Both the position numbers and the translations under genes were made by a program. Positions 10,247 to 19,605 of a DNA stretch of 64,000 nt are shown piece after piece. The notes beneath the pieces are model-generated. The model had not been told where the DNA came from. It did not search any database and saw only the letters and a list, made by a program, of their open reading frames with translations. This DNA is from Sulfitobacter sp. HNIBRBA3233. Its GTDB lineage: Bacteria > Pseudomonadota > Alphaproteobacteria > Rhodobacterales > Rhodobacteraceae. How positions within the stretch are numbered: position 1 is the stretch's first letter; each line of letters begins with the position of its first letter. Location: contig NZ_JBEFLP010000001.1 in assembly GCF_040149665.1 (NCBI RefSeq), positions 2,294,001 through 2,358,000 of the forward strand. The letters run 5' to 3'.

Positions 10247-11815
10247 TCAGCGCACCCAGACCTCGACGCGCCGGTTGGCCTGCCGGCCCCACGCGCTGTC
10301 GTCGCAGGCCATTGGCATGGCTTCACCGAAGGCGTCAACGCCCAGCTCAACGCGCCCCGCCTCCACGGCAACGGCCGCTTCGGTGACGGCGCGGCGGACC
10401 GCATCCGCGCGCCGCAGGGCGATCTCGCGGTTTGCCTCGGCGGGGCCGTTACCGTCACTGAAACCGACAAACAGCAGCCGTCGCGCGTCATAGGTCCCGA
10501 CTTCGAGCGCACGCGCCAGCTGCTGCACGTTCGAGCGTGACTGCGCGTCCAGCCTGATTGACCCCGCTTCGAACCGAAACGACGTAGACAGCCGCGCCAT
10601 CGGCGCAAGCGTCGCTGTCATGCGCTGCACCTCTTCGAGTGTGGTTTCCGTCCCCGCTGCGAGGATAGCGTTCGCGAACCGGTTTCCCTGCTCTTCCACA
10701 GAGATTTCTTCGGGGGACTGATCCACGAATCCGGCCCGCCGGATCACGATCTGGGCGGCGGGGCCGCGGGTGAAAGCCAGAAATTCCCGCGCGATGCGCG
10801 GCAAGCGCCGTGCGGGAAAATACAGGAACATCGGCGCGGTCAGCGGATAATCCTCGGTCTTGATGGTGCGGCGCGACGCCTTCAGCGAAAAGCCGCAGGT
10901 GCCGGTCAGCGTCAGATCCACGGTATTGCCCCGATCCGCGTAGCTGGTCAGACCAAGCGCGAATGTATCGTCCTCGACTGCGGCAGCAAGCGACGATGGC
11001 AGCGCGTGGCGTGTGGCGCTTTCGGCGACCGCCTCCAGCTGCGCGGGGCGCAGGATCTGGTCGAATATCGCCTGCCCCAATCCTGAACCTTCGTCGGGCA
11101 AATGAAGGTCTATGGGAACATCCGGGCCCCCCAATCGCGCCCAATTGGTGATCTCTCCGGCCAATACGCGGGCCAGACGTTCGGGCGAGATGCCGCGCAC
11201 CGGATTGGACGGAGAGACGACCGGCACAATCGCATCCAGAGACAGGACGCGGCTTCGGTTTCGACCAGTCATGTCGCCCAGACCGGCCTCGCGGGCGCGG
11301 ATCCGTTCGTCCGGCCTGATCTCGCGCAGAGACATGACGATGTCGGCCTCGTCCGCCAGAAGATCGGCGAAACCTTCGTCGGTATTGCTGGCGCGAAAGT
11401 AAAACCGCGCCGCAACGCTCTTATCGTCGGTACTGCGAAGCAGGTAGGTAAAGGTCGTGGCCTCCCCCTCGGTCTCGCGCTCGGTGGTGTATCCGTTCTT
11501 CTGGGCGAAGGCCTCCAGCAGGGCGGGCATCACCACGGCGCCCATCGTCGCCGCGCCCGAGATCTGTAGCTCGGCCACGTAGTTCTGCAGGTTGGGACAC
11601 CCCGGACCCGCGCAGTTCACACCGGACCCGTCGAGCGTCAACTCGCCGTATTCGGTCTCGACCCTGTAGAATTCTCCGTCAAAGCCCAGCAACGTGCCGT
11701 TGATCTCGACCTCGCTATCACGCGAGGTCAGGGTCACATCCTGCGCCATGGCAGGAAGCGGTGCGCCAGAAAGAAAAAGTGCGGCGAAGACCGCCGCACG
11801 TATCACTCTTTTCAT
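10247..11815 (-). CDS. PstS-like substrate-binding protein fused to an OmpA peptidoglycan-binding domain
   Basis: The 522-residue exported protein starts with a signal peptide ending at PAMAQ. Residues about 75-370 resemble phosphate-binding (PstS type) periplasmic proteins, and about 410-522 form an OmpA C-terminal domain with GFSDGNGPAEANREIALRRA and the final RRVEVWVR that anchors to peptidoglycan. A binding protein held at the wall could sense or buffer phosphate or another anion. No Pst transporter genes are present. It follows an unknown exported protein by 16 bases, with a small hairpin (11827-11847) covering the junction and GAGG before its ATG. Confidence 0.82.
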   Translation of the reverse strand: MKRVIRAAVFAALFLSGAPLPAMAQDVTLTSRDSEVEINGTLLGFDGEFYRVETEYGELTLDGSGVNCAGPGCPNLQNYVAELQISGAATMGAVVMPALLEAFAQKNGYTTERETEGEATTFTYLLRSTDDKSVAARFYFRASNTDEGFADLLADEADIVMSLREIRPDERIRAREAGLGDMTGRNRSRVLSLDAIVPVVSPSNPVRGISPERLARVLAGEITNWARLGGPDVPIDLHLPDEGSGLGQAIFDQILRPAQLEAVAESATRHALPSSLAAAVEDDTFALGLTSYADRGNTVDLTLTGTCGFSLKASRRTIKTEDYPLTAPMFLYFPARRLPRIAREFLAFTRGPAAQIVIRRAGFVDQSPEEISVEEQGNRFANAILAAGTETTLEEVQRMTATLAPMARLSTSFRFEAGSIRLDAQSRSNVQQLARALEVGTYDARRLLFVGFSDGNGPAEANREIALRRADAVRRAVTEAAVAVEAGRVELGVDAFGEAMPMACDDSAWGRQANRRVEVWVR

Positions 11816-11832
11816 GTGACCTCAGCGTTGCG

Positions 11833-12855
11833 TTAGTTGGACGCAACTTTCAGGTCTTCGAAGAGATTATTCAACACCAGAAAGTTCCCTGCGGCGTCAC
11901 ACTCGGGCACCGAAAGGGTCAGATCCTTCGACACGATGTCGGAGCCTATTCCGGTCTGGAATGTCTGCGCCTCGATTTCCAGCCCGCAGTTCCCCTCGCT
12001 GACCATGGCTTCGACACTCAGATCGATATCGCCACTGGACAGGGTCGTGCGGGTCGGCAGTGTGTAGACCTCGGCGACGAGACCATCCGCGATCTCGCGA
12101 TTGCCCAGCTGCGAGATATAACCGCCCTCGCCGGTGACACCGAAAGACATGTCGCGCATGGCACCTGACCACACATGGCCGTCCTCGCCGTAGGTGGCAC
12201 CGAATTCCCGCGCATGTAGTTCAAAGCCGGTATTGCCCTTCCACTGGACGGCAACGCGTTCGAAATTGCTGAATTCCTCGACATCGGCCTGCGCAACGGC
12301 GCCTTCCCCGTTCGAGAAGGCGAAAACAAACATCGCATCCTGCGCCATGGCCGGCATGGCCACGTCGAGTTGCCCTTCGGCGTCGGTCATTTCATTGAAC
12401 AACAGGCCACTGTGCAGGACGGTGACCCGCTCCGAGGCCATGCAAGGCGCATCAAGCGTCAGCTGCACCATCGCGGCAGCGATCGGGCGGGCCTCTGCGG
12501 TAATGTCGCATACGTTGTCCGTCGCGGCAGTGGCTTGAGCTGTAGGTACTGTAAGGGCGGAGTCTTCGGCCAAATCGACAGGAGCGCCCGGCTTTTGCGG
12601 CGCGTCGCTTGCGACAAGGTTGACAATGGCATCTGGTGCAGCGATCGCCGCCCCCGTTTCGAGATTGCCCGAAGTCAGCGTGATTTCCTCAACGTCGAGG
12701 ATCGCCGCCTCCGCATTGGCAAGCCTGTCGCCGGTGGAAGCCTGATCGTTGCTGTACAGCGTCTGCGCGGATTGGGATTGCTGCATAAAGAAGCCGACCC
12801 CGATAGCACAGCAGATCGTTGCAACTGCACTGTACATTTCTTTGCGATATCGCAT
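11833..12855 (-). CDS. Unknown exported or membrane-anchored protein
   Basis: A 340-residue protein of unrecognised family. Residues 8-24 (YSAVATICCAIGVGFFM) are one hydrophobic segment, either an uncleaved anchor or a signal peptide. Residues 40-115 are low-complexity, Ala/Asp-rich, and the rest (about 120-335) looks like a beta-rich globular domain with paired cysteines (DNVCDI, APCMAS, GNCGLE, VPECDA), compatible with two disulfides in the periplasm. AGGAAGGA precedes the ATG. It lies directly upstream of the PstS/OmpA fusion on the same strand, so the two probably work together. Confidence 0.75.
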   Translation of the reverse strand: MRYRKEMYSAVATICCAIGVGFFMQQSQSAQTLYSNDQASTGDRLANAEAAILDVEEITLTSGNLETGAAIAAPDAIVNLVASDAPQKPGAPVDLAEDSALTVPTAQATAATDNVCDITAEARPIAAAMVQLTLDAPCMASERVTVLHSGLLFNEMTDAEGQLDVAMPAMAQDAMFVFAFSNGEGAVAQADVEEFSNFERVAVQWKGNTGFELHAREFGATYGEDGHVWSGAMRDMSFGVTGEGGYISQLGNREIADGLVAEVYTLPTRTTLSSGDIDLSVEAMVSEGNCGLEIEAQTFQTGIGSDIVSKDLTLSVPECDAAGNFLVLNNLFEDLKVASN

Positions 12856-12973
12856 CGACTCGGTTCCTTCCTGCGAAAAGCGTCAGGTAAAGAAGTCGCT
12901 CACAAAGAAGGCACCAGTTGGGCGGAAACCGGCTGCAAAAGTGACAAAAAGTGGTCGGGGCGATCCCCCGGTG

Positions 12974-15682
12974 TCAGGTCAGCCTGCCATGGCAATGCTT
13001 GAATTTCTTTCCGGACCCGCAAGGGCACAGATCGTTTCGGCCCGGATTTCCCCATGTTTCGGGGTTCTCCTCGTCAAAGCCTGCGGCGGCATCCACAGCG
13101 GGCGCAGGAGTATCTGTCGCGGGCTGTGCTCTGGCGCCGGCCTGTGCGGTTGCACGCTGCTGGGCGATCATCTGTTCGATCATCTGCTGCTGCTCTTCCT
13201 CGCTCAGCGGCTTGATTCGCGACAGCTTCTGGGTGACGTCCGCCCGCAGGCTATCGAGCATCCCCTCGAACAGCTGGAAGGATTCGTTCTTGTATTCGTT
13301 CAGCGGATCACGCTGCGCGTAGCCGCGGAACCCGACAACAGACCGCAGATGTTCAAGCGTCAGCAGGTGCTCACGCCATTTCGTATCGATGGTGTTCAGC
13401 AACAACTGCTTTTCGATATTGCGCATGTTTTCGGGGCCGAACTGTTCGGCTTTTTCGGCCATCATCTTGTCGGTGGCCTCGACCAGGCGTTCGCGCACGA
13501 TCTCTTCGTCGACGCCGTCCTCTTCGCACCAGGCGATGATCGGAACGTCCACACCGAGATGTTCGATGACAGCGGCATAGAACCCCTGCGTGTCCCACTG
13601 GTCGGCGTAGGTGTTGGGCGGCATGTACTGGTCGATCAGGTCGTCGATGGCCTGATGGCGCATGTCGTCGGTGATTTCGTGCAGATCCTCAGCTTCCATG
13701 ATCTCGCGCCGCTGGCCAAAGATCACCTTGCGCTGTTCGTTCATCACGTCGTCGAATTTCAGCAGCTGCTTGCGGATATCGAAGTTGCGCCCCTCGACCT
13801 TCGCCTGCGCCCGTTCGAGCGATTTGTTCACCCAAGGGTGTACGATGGCTTCGCCTTCCTTCAGGCCAAGCGATGTCAGCACCTTTTCCAGACGCTCGGA
13901 TCCGAAAATCCGCATCAGGTCGTCTTCGAGCGAGAGGAAGAACGACGAACGCCCCGGATCCCCCTGACGGCCCGACCGGCCGCGCAGCTGGTTGTCGATG
14001 CGGCGGCTCTCGTGGCGCTCGGACGCGATTACCCAAAGACCACCCGCTTCGAGCACCTTCTTTTTCTCATCAGCCGTCTCGGCCTCGATCCGCTCGCGGA
14101 TCGCGACAGGATCACCGTCGGGGTCGGCGGCCAGCGCGTCCTGCACCCGCATCTCGACGTTACCGCCAAGCTGGATATCGGTGCCACGACCGGCCATGTT
14201 GGTCGCGATTGTCACCGCACCCAGCTTGCCCGCATCTCCGACGATCTGGGCTTCCTGTTCGTGCTGGCGGGCGTTCAGGACGTTGTGCTTGATGCCTTCG
14301 GCGGTCAGCAGCTGGCTCAGCATTTCCGACTTCTCGATCGAGGTGGTCCCGACAAGACAGGGCTGGCCGCGCTCGTGCGCTTCCTTCACCTTTTCGATCA
14401 TTGCTGCGTATTTTTCGGTCTGCGTGCGATAGACAGCATCGTCTTCGTCGACACGCGCGATCGGCAGGTTGGTAGGGACGGCAACCACACCCAGACCGTA
14501 AATCTGGCCGAATTCCTCGGCTTCTGTCATCGCCGTTCCGGTCATACCGGCCAGCTTGTCGTACAGACGGAAGTAGTTCTGGAAAGTGACCGACGCGAGC
14601 GTGATGTTCTCGGGCTTGATGTCGACGCCTTCCTTGGCCTCGATGGCCTGATGCAAACCGTCCCCCAGACGGCGGCCGGCCATCATCCGGCCGGTGAATT
14701 CGTCGATCAGCACGACCTCGCCGTCGCGGACGATGTAATCCTTGTCTTTCTGGAACAGCTTGTGCGCCCGCAGACCCTGATTGACGTGGTGCACCACAGA
14801 GGTGCTTTCGGGATCGTAGAGCGTGAAGCCCTCTTCCAGAAGCTCGCGCGCGCGCAATTGCTCTTCGAGGAATTCGTTGCCTTCGTCGGTGAAGGTCACG
14901 TTGCGGGTCTTTTCGTCCAACTCGTAATGCTCCTCCCGCAGGGAGGGGATCAGCGTGTCGATGGTCTTGTACAGATCCGACCGGTCCTCGGACGGGCCCG
15001 AGATGATGAGCGGCGTGCGCGCCTCGTCGATCAGGATGCTGTCGACCTCGTCCACAATGGCGAAGTTGTGGTACTTCTGGTAAATCTGGCTCAGCTCGGA
15101 CTTCATGTTGTCGCGCAGATAGTCAAAGCCGAGTTCGTTATTGGTGGCGTAGGTCACGTCGCAGGCATAGGCGGATTTCTTGGCGTCATCGGGCATGCCC
15201 GAATAGATATAGCCGGTCGTCAGCCCCAGAGAGGCAAACACCTTGCCCATCCATTCCGCGTCCCGCTTCACGAGGTATTCGTTCACGGTGACCACATGCA
15301 CGCCCTTGCCGGTAAGCGCGTTGAGATAGGCGGCGAAAGTGGCTGTCAGCGTCTTGCCTTCGCCGGTTTTCTGTTCGGCCACGTTGCCCTGATGCAGGAA
15401 AATCCCGCCCATCAGCTGTGTGTCGAAGGCCCGCAGACCCAGCGTGCGGCGCGCGGCCTCGCGGCAGTTCGCGAAGGCTTCGGGCAGCAGATCGTCAAGG
15501 CTTTCGCCTTGCATCGCGCGTTTGGCCAGCGCTTCGGTGCGGTTCTTGATCTCTTCGTCGCTCAGCGCCTCGAACTCGGGCTCAAGTGCGTTGATCTTTT
15601 CCACCAGCGGCCTGACCGACTTGACCTTGCGATCATTCGCAGTGCCAAAAACCTTCTTGGTAATGTTTCCCAGTCCGAGCAT
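12974..15682 (-). CDS. secA: Preprotein translocase ATPase SecA
   Basis: Motor that pushes unfolded proteins through SecYEG. The start at 15682 gives the usual MLGLGN beginning, has GGAG seven bases upstream and yields 902 residues; an in-frame extension of 39 residues to 15799 is unlike the family. Visible features are the Walker A loop TGEGKT, the DEAD-type [15 protein letters not shown], helicase motifs with GRGTDI and [10 protein letters not shown], and the C-terminal zinc-binding [12 protein letters not shown] that contacts SecB and ribosomes. It is divergent from a periplasmic isomerase gene across 196 bases. Confidence 0.98.
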   Translation of the reverse strand: MLGLGNITKKVFGTANDRKVKSVRPLVEKINALEPEFEALSDEEIKNRTEALAKRAMQGESLDDLLPEAFANCREAARRTLGLRAFDTQLMGGIFLHQGNVAEQKTGEGKTLTATFAAYLNALTGKGVHVVTVNEYLVKRDAEWMGKVFASLGLTTGYIYSGMPDDAKKSAYACDVTYATNNELGFDYLRDNMKSELSQIYQKYHNFAIVDEVDSILIDEARTPLIISGPSEDRSDLYKTIDTLIPSLREEHYELDEKTRNVTFTDEGNEFLEEQLRARELLEEGFTLYDPESTSVVHHVNQGLRAHKLFQKDKDYIVRDGEVVLIDEFTGRMMAGRRLGDGLHQAIEAKEGVDIKPENITLASVTFQNYFRLYDKLAGMTGTAMTEAEEFGQIYGLGVVAVPTNLPIARVDEDDAVYRTQTEKYAAMIEKVKEAHERGQPCLVGTTSIEKSEMLSQLLTAEGIKHNVLNARQHEQEAQIVGDAGKLGAVTIATNMAGRGTDIQLGGNVEMRVQDALAADPDGDPVAIRERIEAETADEKKKVLEAGGLWVIASERHESRRIDNQLRGRSGRQGDPGRSSFFLSLEDDLMRIFGSERLEKVLTSLGLKEGEAIVHPWVNKSLERAQAKVEGRNFDIRKQLLKFDDVMNEQRKVIFGQRREIMEAEDLHEITDDMRHQAIDDLIDQYMPPNTYADQWDTQGFYAAVIEHLGVDVPIIAWCEEDGVDEEIVRERLVEATDKMMAEKAEQFGPENMRNIEKQLLLNTIDTKWREHLLTLEHLRSVVGFRGYAQRDPLNEYKNESFQLFEGMLDSLRADVTQKLSRIKPLSEEEQQQMIEQMIAQQRATAQAGARAQPATDTPAPAVDAAAGFDEENPETWGNPGRNDLCPCGSGKKFKHCHGRLT

Positions 15683-15878
15683 GCGATCTCCAGCCGACTT
15701 AAATAGATACCGCGCGATCTGCTTGCCCCTGTAACACCCAGTCCATAGATAGAAGGGGAGAATGGTGGCCCATGCCGCGCCTGATGGCGTTTTAAACAAC
15801 GCTTTAAGGCGATGTAAGGGCCGCAGAATACAGTGTCAATGTAAGCGGCCGGATGACGCCGCAATGTTAGGACAATCC

Positions 15879-16733
15879 ATGCAAAAACCTCTCACTTTCC
15901 TGGCACCGCTCGCGCTGGCTGCCGCACTCGCGATGCCTGCCGCGGCACAGGACAACAAGAGCACCGACCCCACCACCGTCGTCGCCACCGTCAACGGCAC
16001 CGAAATCACGCTGGGCCACATGGTCGCCGCATGGGCCAGCCTGCCGGAACAGTACCAGCAGCTTCCGGAGGACGTTCTGTTCAGCGGTATCCTCAAGCAG
16101 CTGATCGAACAAACCGCCCTCAGCCAGGATTTCGACGGTGAATTGCCACCGCGTGTCGATATCCTTCTGGAAAACGAACGCCGGTCGCTGATCGCGGGCG
16201 AAAACATCAACGCCGTGATGGGTGCCGATCTGGACGAAGCCGACGTGCAGGCCGCCTATGAGGAAACCTATGGCGAAGGCAGCCAGGAACCCGAATACAA
16301 CGCCTCCCACATTCTGGTCGAAACCGAAGAAGCCGCTCTTGAGGTGCAAAAGCAGCTTGCCGATGGTGCCGATTTCGCAACCGTCGCGCGCGAGAAATCG
16401 ACAGGCCCCTCCGGCCCCAACGGCGGCGAGCTTGGCTGGTTCGGAAAAGGCGCCATGGTGCCTGAATTCGAAAACGCGGTTCTGGAACTCGAGGCCGGCG
16501 AAGTCTCCGACCCGGTCAAGACCCAGTTCGGCTGGCACATCGTGAAGCTGAACGAAACGCGCATCCCCGATGCACCGGCGCTGGAAGAAGTGCGCGAAGA
16601 GATCGAGCTTCAGCTGCGCCAGACGATTGCCCAGCAAAAGATCGAAGAAACCGTGGCCGCAGCCGAAGTGGACCGGAGCGGTGAAGACAGCGTTGATCCC
16701 GCCGCGATCAAGAACCTCGGCCTGCTGGAGTAA
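15879..16733 (+). CDS. Periplasmic parvulin-type peptidylprolyl isomerase
   Basis: Folds exported proteins by prolyl cis-trans isomerisation. With the start at 15879 (AGGA seven bases upstream) the 284-residue product begins with a signal peptide MQKPLTFLAPLALAAALAMP ending near AAAQ. An N-terminal helical chaperone region is followed by a PpiC rotamase domain at about 140-235, recognisable from ASHILV, GPNGGELGWFGKGAMVPEFE and FGWHIVKL. An earlier ATG at 15864 is in frame with poorer ribosome spacing. It sits eight bases before argJ and opposite secA, a sensible partner for protein export. Confidence 0.94.
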   Translation: MQKPLTFLAPLALAAALAMPAAAQDNKSTDPTTVVATVNGTEITLGHMVAAWASLPEQYQQLPEDVLFSGILKQLIEQTALSQDFDGELPPRVDILLENERRSLIAGENINAVMGADLDEADVQAAYEETYGEGSQEPEYNASHILVETEEAALEVQKQLADGADFATVAREKSTGPSGPNGGELGWFGKGAMVPEFENAVLELEAGEVSDPVKTQFGWHIVKLNETRIPDAPALEEVREEIELQLRQTIAQQKIEETVAAAEVDRSGEDSVDPAAIKNLGLLE

Positions 16734-16741
16734 TCTGAAAG

Positions 16742-17968
16742 ATGGCAAAAATCACTTCCGTCTCGCCGCTGGCGCCTGCGCGCTTTCCCGATCTTCCGGT
16801 CATTGACGGTGTGCGCTTCGCGACAGCCGCGGCGGGAGTGAAATACAAGGACCGCACCGATGTGATGCTGGCGCTTCTCGCACCGGGCAGCGTTGTGGCA
16901 GGGGCCTTCACCCGCTCCGCCACACGCGCGGCACCGGTTCTGGATTGCCAGACGAAGATCGGCAAACCGTCGGATGCCGGTGCCGCGATTCTCGTCAACT
17001 CGGGCAATGCGAATGCCTTTACCGGGCGTCACGGCATCGCGTCGGTCGAAGCGATCACTGCGGCGGTGGCGGCGGCCTGCGACGTTCCGCAGGACCGCGT
17101 GTTCACCTCCTCCACCGGCGTGATCGGTGAACCCCTGCCGCATGACCGGATCACCGCCGTCCTTTCAGGTCTGGCCGCCGAAACGCGGACAGACCGCATC
17201 GCAGATGCCGCCAAGGCAATCATGACAACCGATACATTCCCGAAAGGTGCTTCTGCCGAGGTGGATGTGGACGGAAGCACGGTCAGGATTGCCGGCATCG
17301 CCAAAGGGTCGGGCATGATCGCGCCGGATATGGCCACGATGCTTGTCTATATCTTCACCGATGCGCAGATCGAACAGACCGCGCTGCAGGCATTGGTCAG
17401 CCACAGCAATGACCACACGTTCAACTGCATCACCGTCGACAGCGATACCTCGACCTCGGACAGCCTGATCGTCGCGGCGACCGGCGCATCGGGCGTCGCC
17501 GTGGACGACCACCCCGGCTTTGCCGACGCATTGCACGGCGTGATGCGTGACCTCGCCCATCAGGTTGTGAAAGACGGCGAAGGGGCGACGAAGTTTGTCG
17601 AGATCACTGTCACCGGTGCCGCATCGGACAGCGATGCAAAGACCCACGCAATGGCGATCGCCAACTCTCCGCTGATCAAGACGGCCATCGCGGGCGAGGA
17701 CCCGAACTGGGGCCGCATCGTCATGGCGGTCGGTAAGTCCGGCGCGGCAGCAGACCGCGACCGCCTTTCAATCCGCTTTGGCGATGTCGAGGTCGCCAAG
17801 GACGGCTGGCGCAGTGAAACCTACTCGGAAGAGGCCGCAGCCGCCCATATGCGCGGCCAGAATATCGAGATCGGCGTCGACATCGGGATCGGGGAAGGCC
17901 GCGCAACCGTCTGGACCTGCGATCTGACCCACGGCTACATCAGCATCAACGCGGATTACCGGTCTTGA
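16742..17968 (+). CDS. argJ: Bifunctional glutamate N-acetyltransferase / amino-acid acetyltransferase
   Basis: Recycles the acetyl group from N-acetylornithine to glutamate in arginine synthesis and may also acetylate glutamate from acetyl-CoA. The 408-residue precursor self-cleaves; the conserved KGSGMIAPDMATML places the new N-terminal nucleophile at Thr199. The C-terminal half shows EDPNWGRIVMAVGKSGA, also typical. Arginine synthesis continues with argG elsewhere in this window (47.3 kb). Its stop overlaps the TTG start of the following mutT gene by four bases. Confidence 0.97.
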   Translation: MAKITSVSPLAPARFPDLPVIDGVRFATAAAGVKYKDRTDVMLALLAPGSVVAGAFTRSATRAAPVLDCQTKIGKPSDAGAAILVNSGNANAFTGRHGIASVEAITAAVAAACDVPQDRVFTSSTGVIGEPLPHDRITAVLSGLAAETRTDRIADAAKAIMTTDTFPKGASAEVDVDGSTVRIAGIAKGSGMIAPDMATMLVYIFTDAQIEQTALQALVSHSNDHTFNCITVDSDTSTSDSLIVAATGASGVAVDDHPGFADALHGVMRDLAHQVVKDGEGATKFVEITVTGAASDSDAKTHAMAIANSPLIKTAIAGEDPNWGRIVMAVGKSGAAADRDRLSIRFGDVEVAKDGWRSETYSEEAAAAHMRGQNIEIGVDIGIGEGRATVWTCDLTHGYISINADYRS

Positions 17969-18363
17969 AGACGGTTCTTGTTTCGGCTGTCGCGCTGATC
18001 GACGTCGACGGGCGTGTCCTGATTGCGCAGCGCCCCGAGGGCAAGGCGATGGCGGGCCTTTGGGAGTTTCCGGGCGGCAAGGTAGAGGCGGGGGAAACTC
18101 CCGAAACGGCCCTGATCCGTGAGCTTCACGAAGAGTTGGGGATCGATACGTGGTCTTCCTGCCTCGCGCCTCTGACCTTTGCCAGCCACAGCTACGACGA
18201 CTTCCATCTGCTGATGCCGCTTTTTGCCTGCCGGAAGTGGAATGGAACGCCAGTTGCGCGCGAGGGACAGTCCCTGAAATGGGCAAAGCCGAACGAGCTG
18301 AGGAACTATCCCATGCCAGCCGCCGATATTCCGCTGATCCCGATCTTGCGGGACTGGCTGTAA
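17965..18363 (+). CDS. mutT: MutT-type 8-oxo-dGTP diphosphatase
   Basis: A 132-residue NUDIX hydrolase that removes oxidised dGTP from the nucleotide pool. The NUDIX box is complete: GGKVEAGETPETALIRELHEELG with the metal-binding RELHEE. Translation seems to start at TTG (17965), overlapping the argJ stop as TTGA, so it is translationally coupled; no ATG is available at the N-terminus without losing the first beta strand (KTVLVSAVALID). The argJ-mutT order is common in this bacterial group. Confidence 0.92.
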   Translation: MKTVLVSAVALIDVDGRVLIAQRPEGKAMAGLWEFPGGKVEAGETPETALIRELHEELGIDTWSSCLAPLTFASHSYDDFHLLMPLFACRKWNGTPVAREGQSLKWAKPNELRNYPMPAADIPLIPILRDWL

Positions 18364-18416
18364 AGTGGCGAAATTTTAGTTCAAATTCGGGGCTAATGAT
18401 CACTATTTAATCGTCA

Positions 18417-18434
18417 TTGTGCTGGATATCACAA
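18417..18434. repeat. Inverted repeat upstream of the 49-residue protein gene
   Basis: TTGTG (18417-18421) and CACAA (18430-18434) are separated by eight bases, about 45 bases before the ATG at 18478, inside the 114-base gap after mutT. It has the shape of a dimeric-regulator site, but no regulator is known and half-sites this short can occur by chance. Confidence 0.25.
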
Positions 18435-18477
18435 CACAAGTTGCTAAGCTTCGCCTATCTACTTGGGGAGGATAGAA

Positions 18478-18627
18478 ATGCTGCGCACCATAGCCATCGG
18501 AACCTGCGTCTCTGTGCAGGGAATATACGTCAAGGATATGCCGGACGGGCGGATCGCCGTGAAAGTGGACGATACCGTCTTCGCCGGACGCCCCGTACAG
18601 CAAAATTCCGTTCCGGCACCCGCCTGA
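18478..18627 (+). CDS. Small protein of 49 residues, unknown function
   Basis: The frame starts MLRTIAIGTCVSVQGIYV and ends VPAPA. An excellent ribosome site, GGGGAGGA, lies seven bases before the ATG, stronger than at most genes here. The sequence is a compact alternation of hydrophobic and charged residues that could form a small beta-barrel (VQGIYVKDMPDGRIAVKVDD), with a Pro/Ala-rich tail; it has no signal peptide or membrane segment. It is free-standing, 114 bases after mutT and 57 before a lipid kinase gene. I recall similar short frames in Roseobacter genomes but no function. Confidence 0.72.
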   Translation: MLRTIAIGTCVSVQGIYVKDMPDGRIAVKVDDTVFAGRPVQQNSVPAPA

Positions 18628-18684
18628 CAAGAACCTTCCGCACGGTCCGGCGTTGAGCCATGCAACAGCATTGGATCTGCGGAC

Positions 18685-19605
18685 ATGCCCAAGAAAGTCA
18701 TCGTGATTCTGAACCGGGGATCGGGGGGTCGCGACGGTGAAACCCGCGAGGCCACCATTCGTCGTGCCTTCGCGCGTCACGGCTACGACGTCGATATCAT
18801 GTCGTTCAACCCCAGAAACGGGGTCGAGCGGGCAGCACGCGCCGCATTGGAAGCCAAGCCTGACATCATTGCTGTCTCGGGCGGCGACGGCACCATTTGC
18901 GCCGTTGCGTCTGTCATGGCCGGAAGCGTGCAGACAATGGCTGTCATCCCCTCGGGCACATTCAACTATTTCGCCCGATCGCTCGACCTGCCCGAAGACA
19001 TCGACCGCGCGGTGGATGTCATAGCGACGGGCCAGAAGCGTCCGACGAACATCGCGATGATCAACGACAGTGTGTTTCTCAACAATACAAGCATCGGGGC
19101 CTATTCCGCGATTCTGCAAAACCGCGAGGGCATCTATGCCAAATGGGGCCGCAGCCGCATTGCCGCCTATTGGTCGGTGATCAAGACGCTCGCAACCTTC
19201 CGCGCCCCGCTCAAGATCACGGTCACGATTGACGGGACCGCACGGGAGTACCGCACGCCGCTGGTATTTGTGATGAACAATGCCTTTCAGCTGGACCAGA
19301 TGAATCTGCCCGGAAGGGCGCATATCGAGAACGGGCAGATGGTCTTGCTGATTGCGCCGCACACAAACCGCTGGGGGTTGCTCAAGAACGCCATGGCGCT
19401 GGGCATGGGGATCGCGAAACCGAAATCCGACTATGAGCTGCATGGTGCCGCCGAGTTCTGCATAGACATGAAGCGCAAGCGACGGGCCGTTGCACGCGAT
19501 GGCGAGATCTCGAAAATGGCGGGGCCCTTCAACCTCAGGGTGGTGCACGGGGCCCTTGATGTGATCGTCCCCTCTGAAACAGCCGCTACGGAAGCGGTGC
19601 GATGA
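18685..19605 (+). CDS. Diacylglycerol/lipid kinase family protein
   Basis: A 306-residue member of the DAGK-catalytic/YegS family that phosphorylates a lipid such as diacylglycerol or a sphingoid base. The nucleotide-binding signature GGDGT is at residues 66-70, with the N-terminal NRGSGG phosphate-binding loop at 10-15 and the later PSGTFNYFARSL. The C-terminal beta-sandwich domain is present. Its stop overlaps the start of the next gene by four bases (ATGA), so it is coupled to a metallophosphoesterase. The substrate lipid cannot be told from sequence. Confidence 0.9.
   Translation: MPKKVIVILNRGSGGRDGETREATIRRAFARHGYDVDIMSFNPRNGVERAARAALEAKPDIIAVSGGDGTICAVASVMAGSVQTMAVIPSGTFNYFARSLDLPEDIDRAVDVIATGQKRPTNIAMINDSVFLNNTSIGAYSAILQNREGIYAKWGRSRIAAYWSVIKTLATFRAPLKITVTIDGTAREYRTPLVFVMNNAFQLDQMNLPGRAHIENGQMVLLIAPHTNRWGLLKNAMALGMGIAKPKSDYELHGAAEFCIDMKRKRRAVARDGEISKMAGPFNLRVVHGALDVIVPSETAATEAVR

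Noticed and set aside
12749..15706. 985-codon open frame on the plus strand opposite secA
   Set aside because: It is the antisense frame of SecA kept open by codon bias in GC-rich DNA. It has His/Leu/Asp-rich composition, no domain and no ribosome site.
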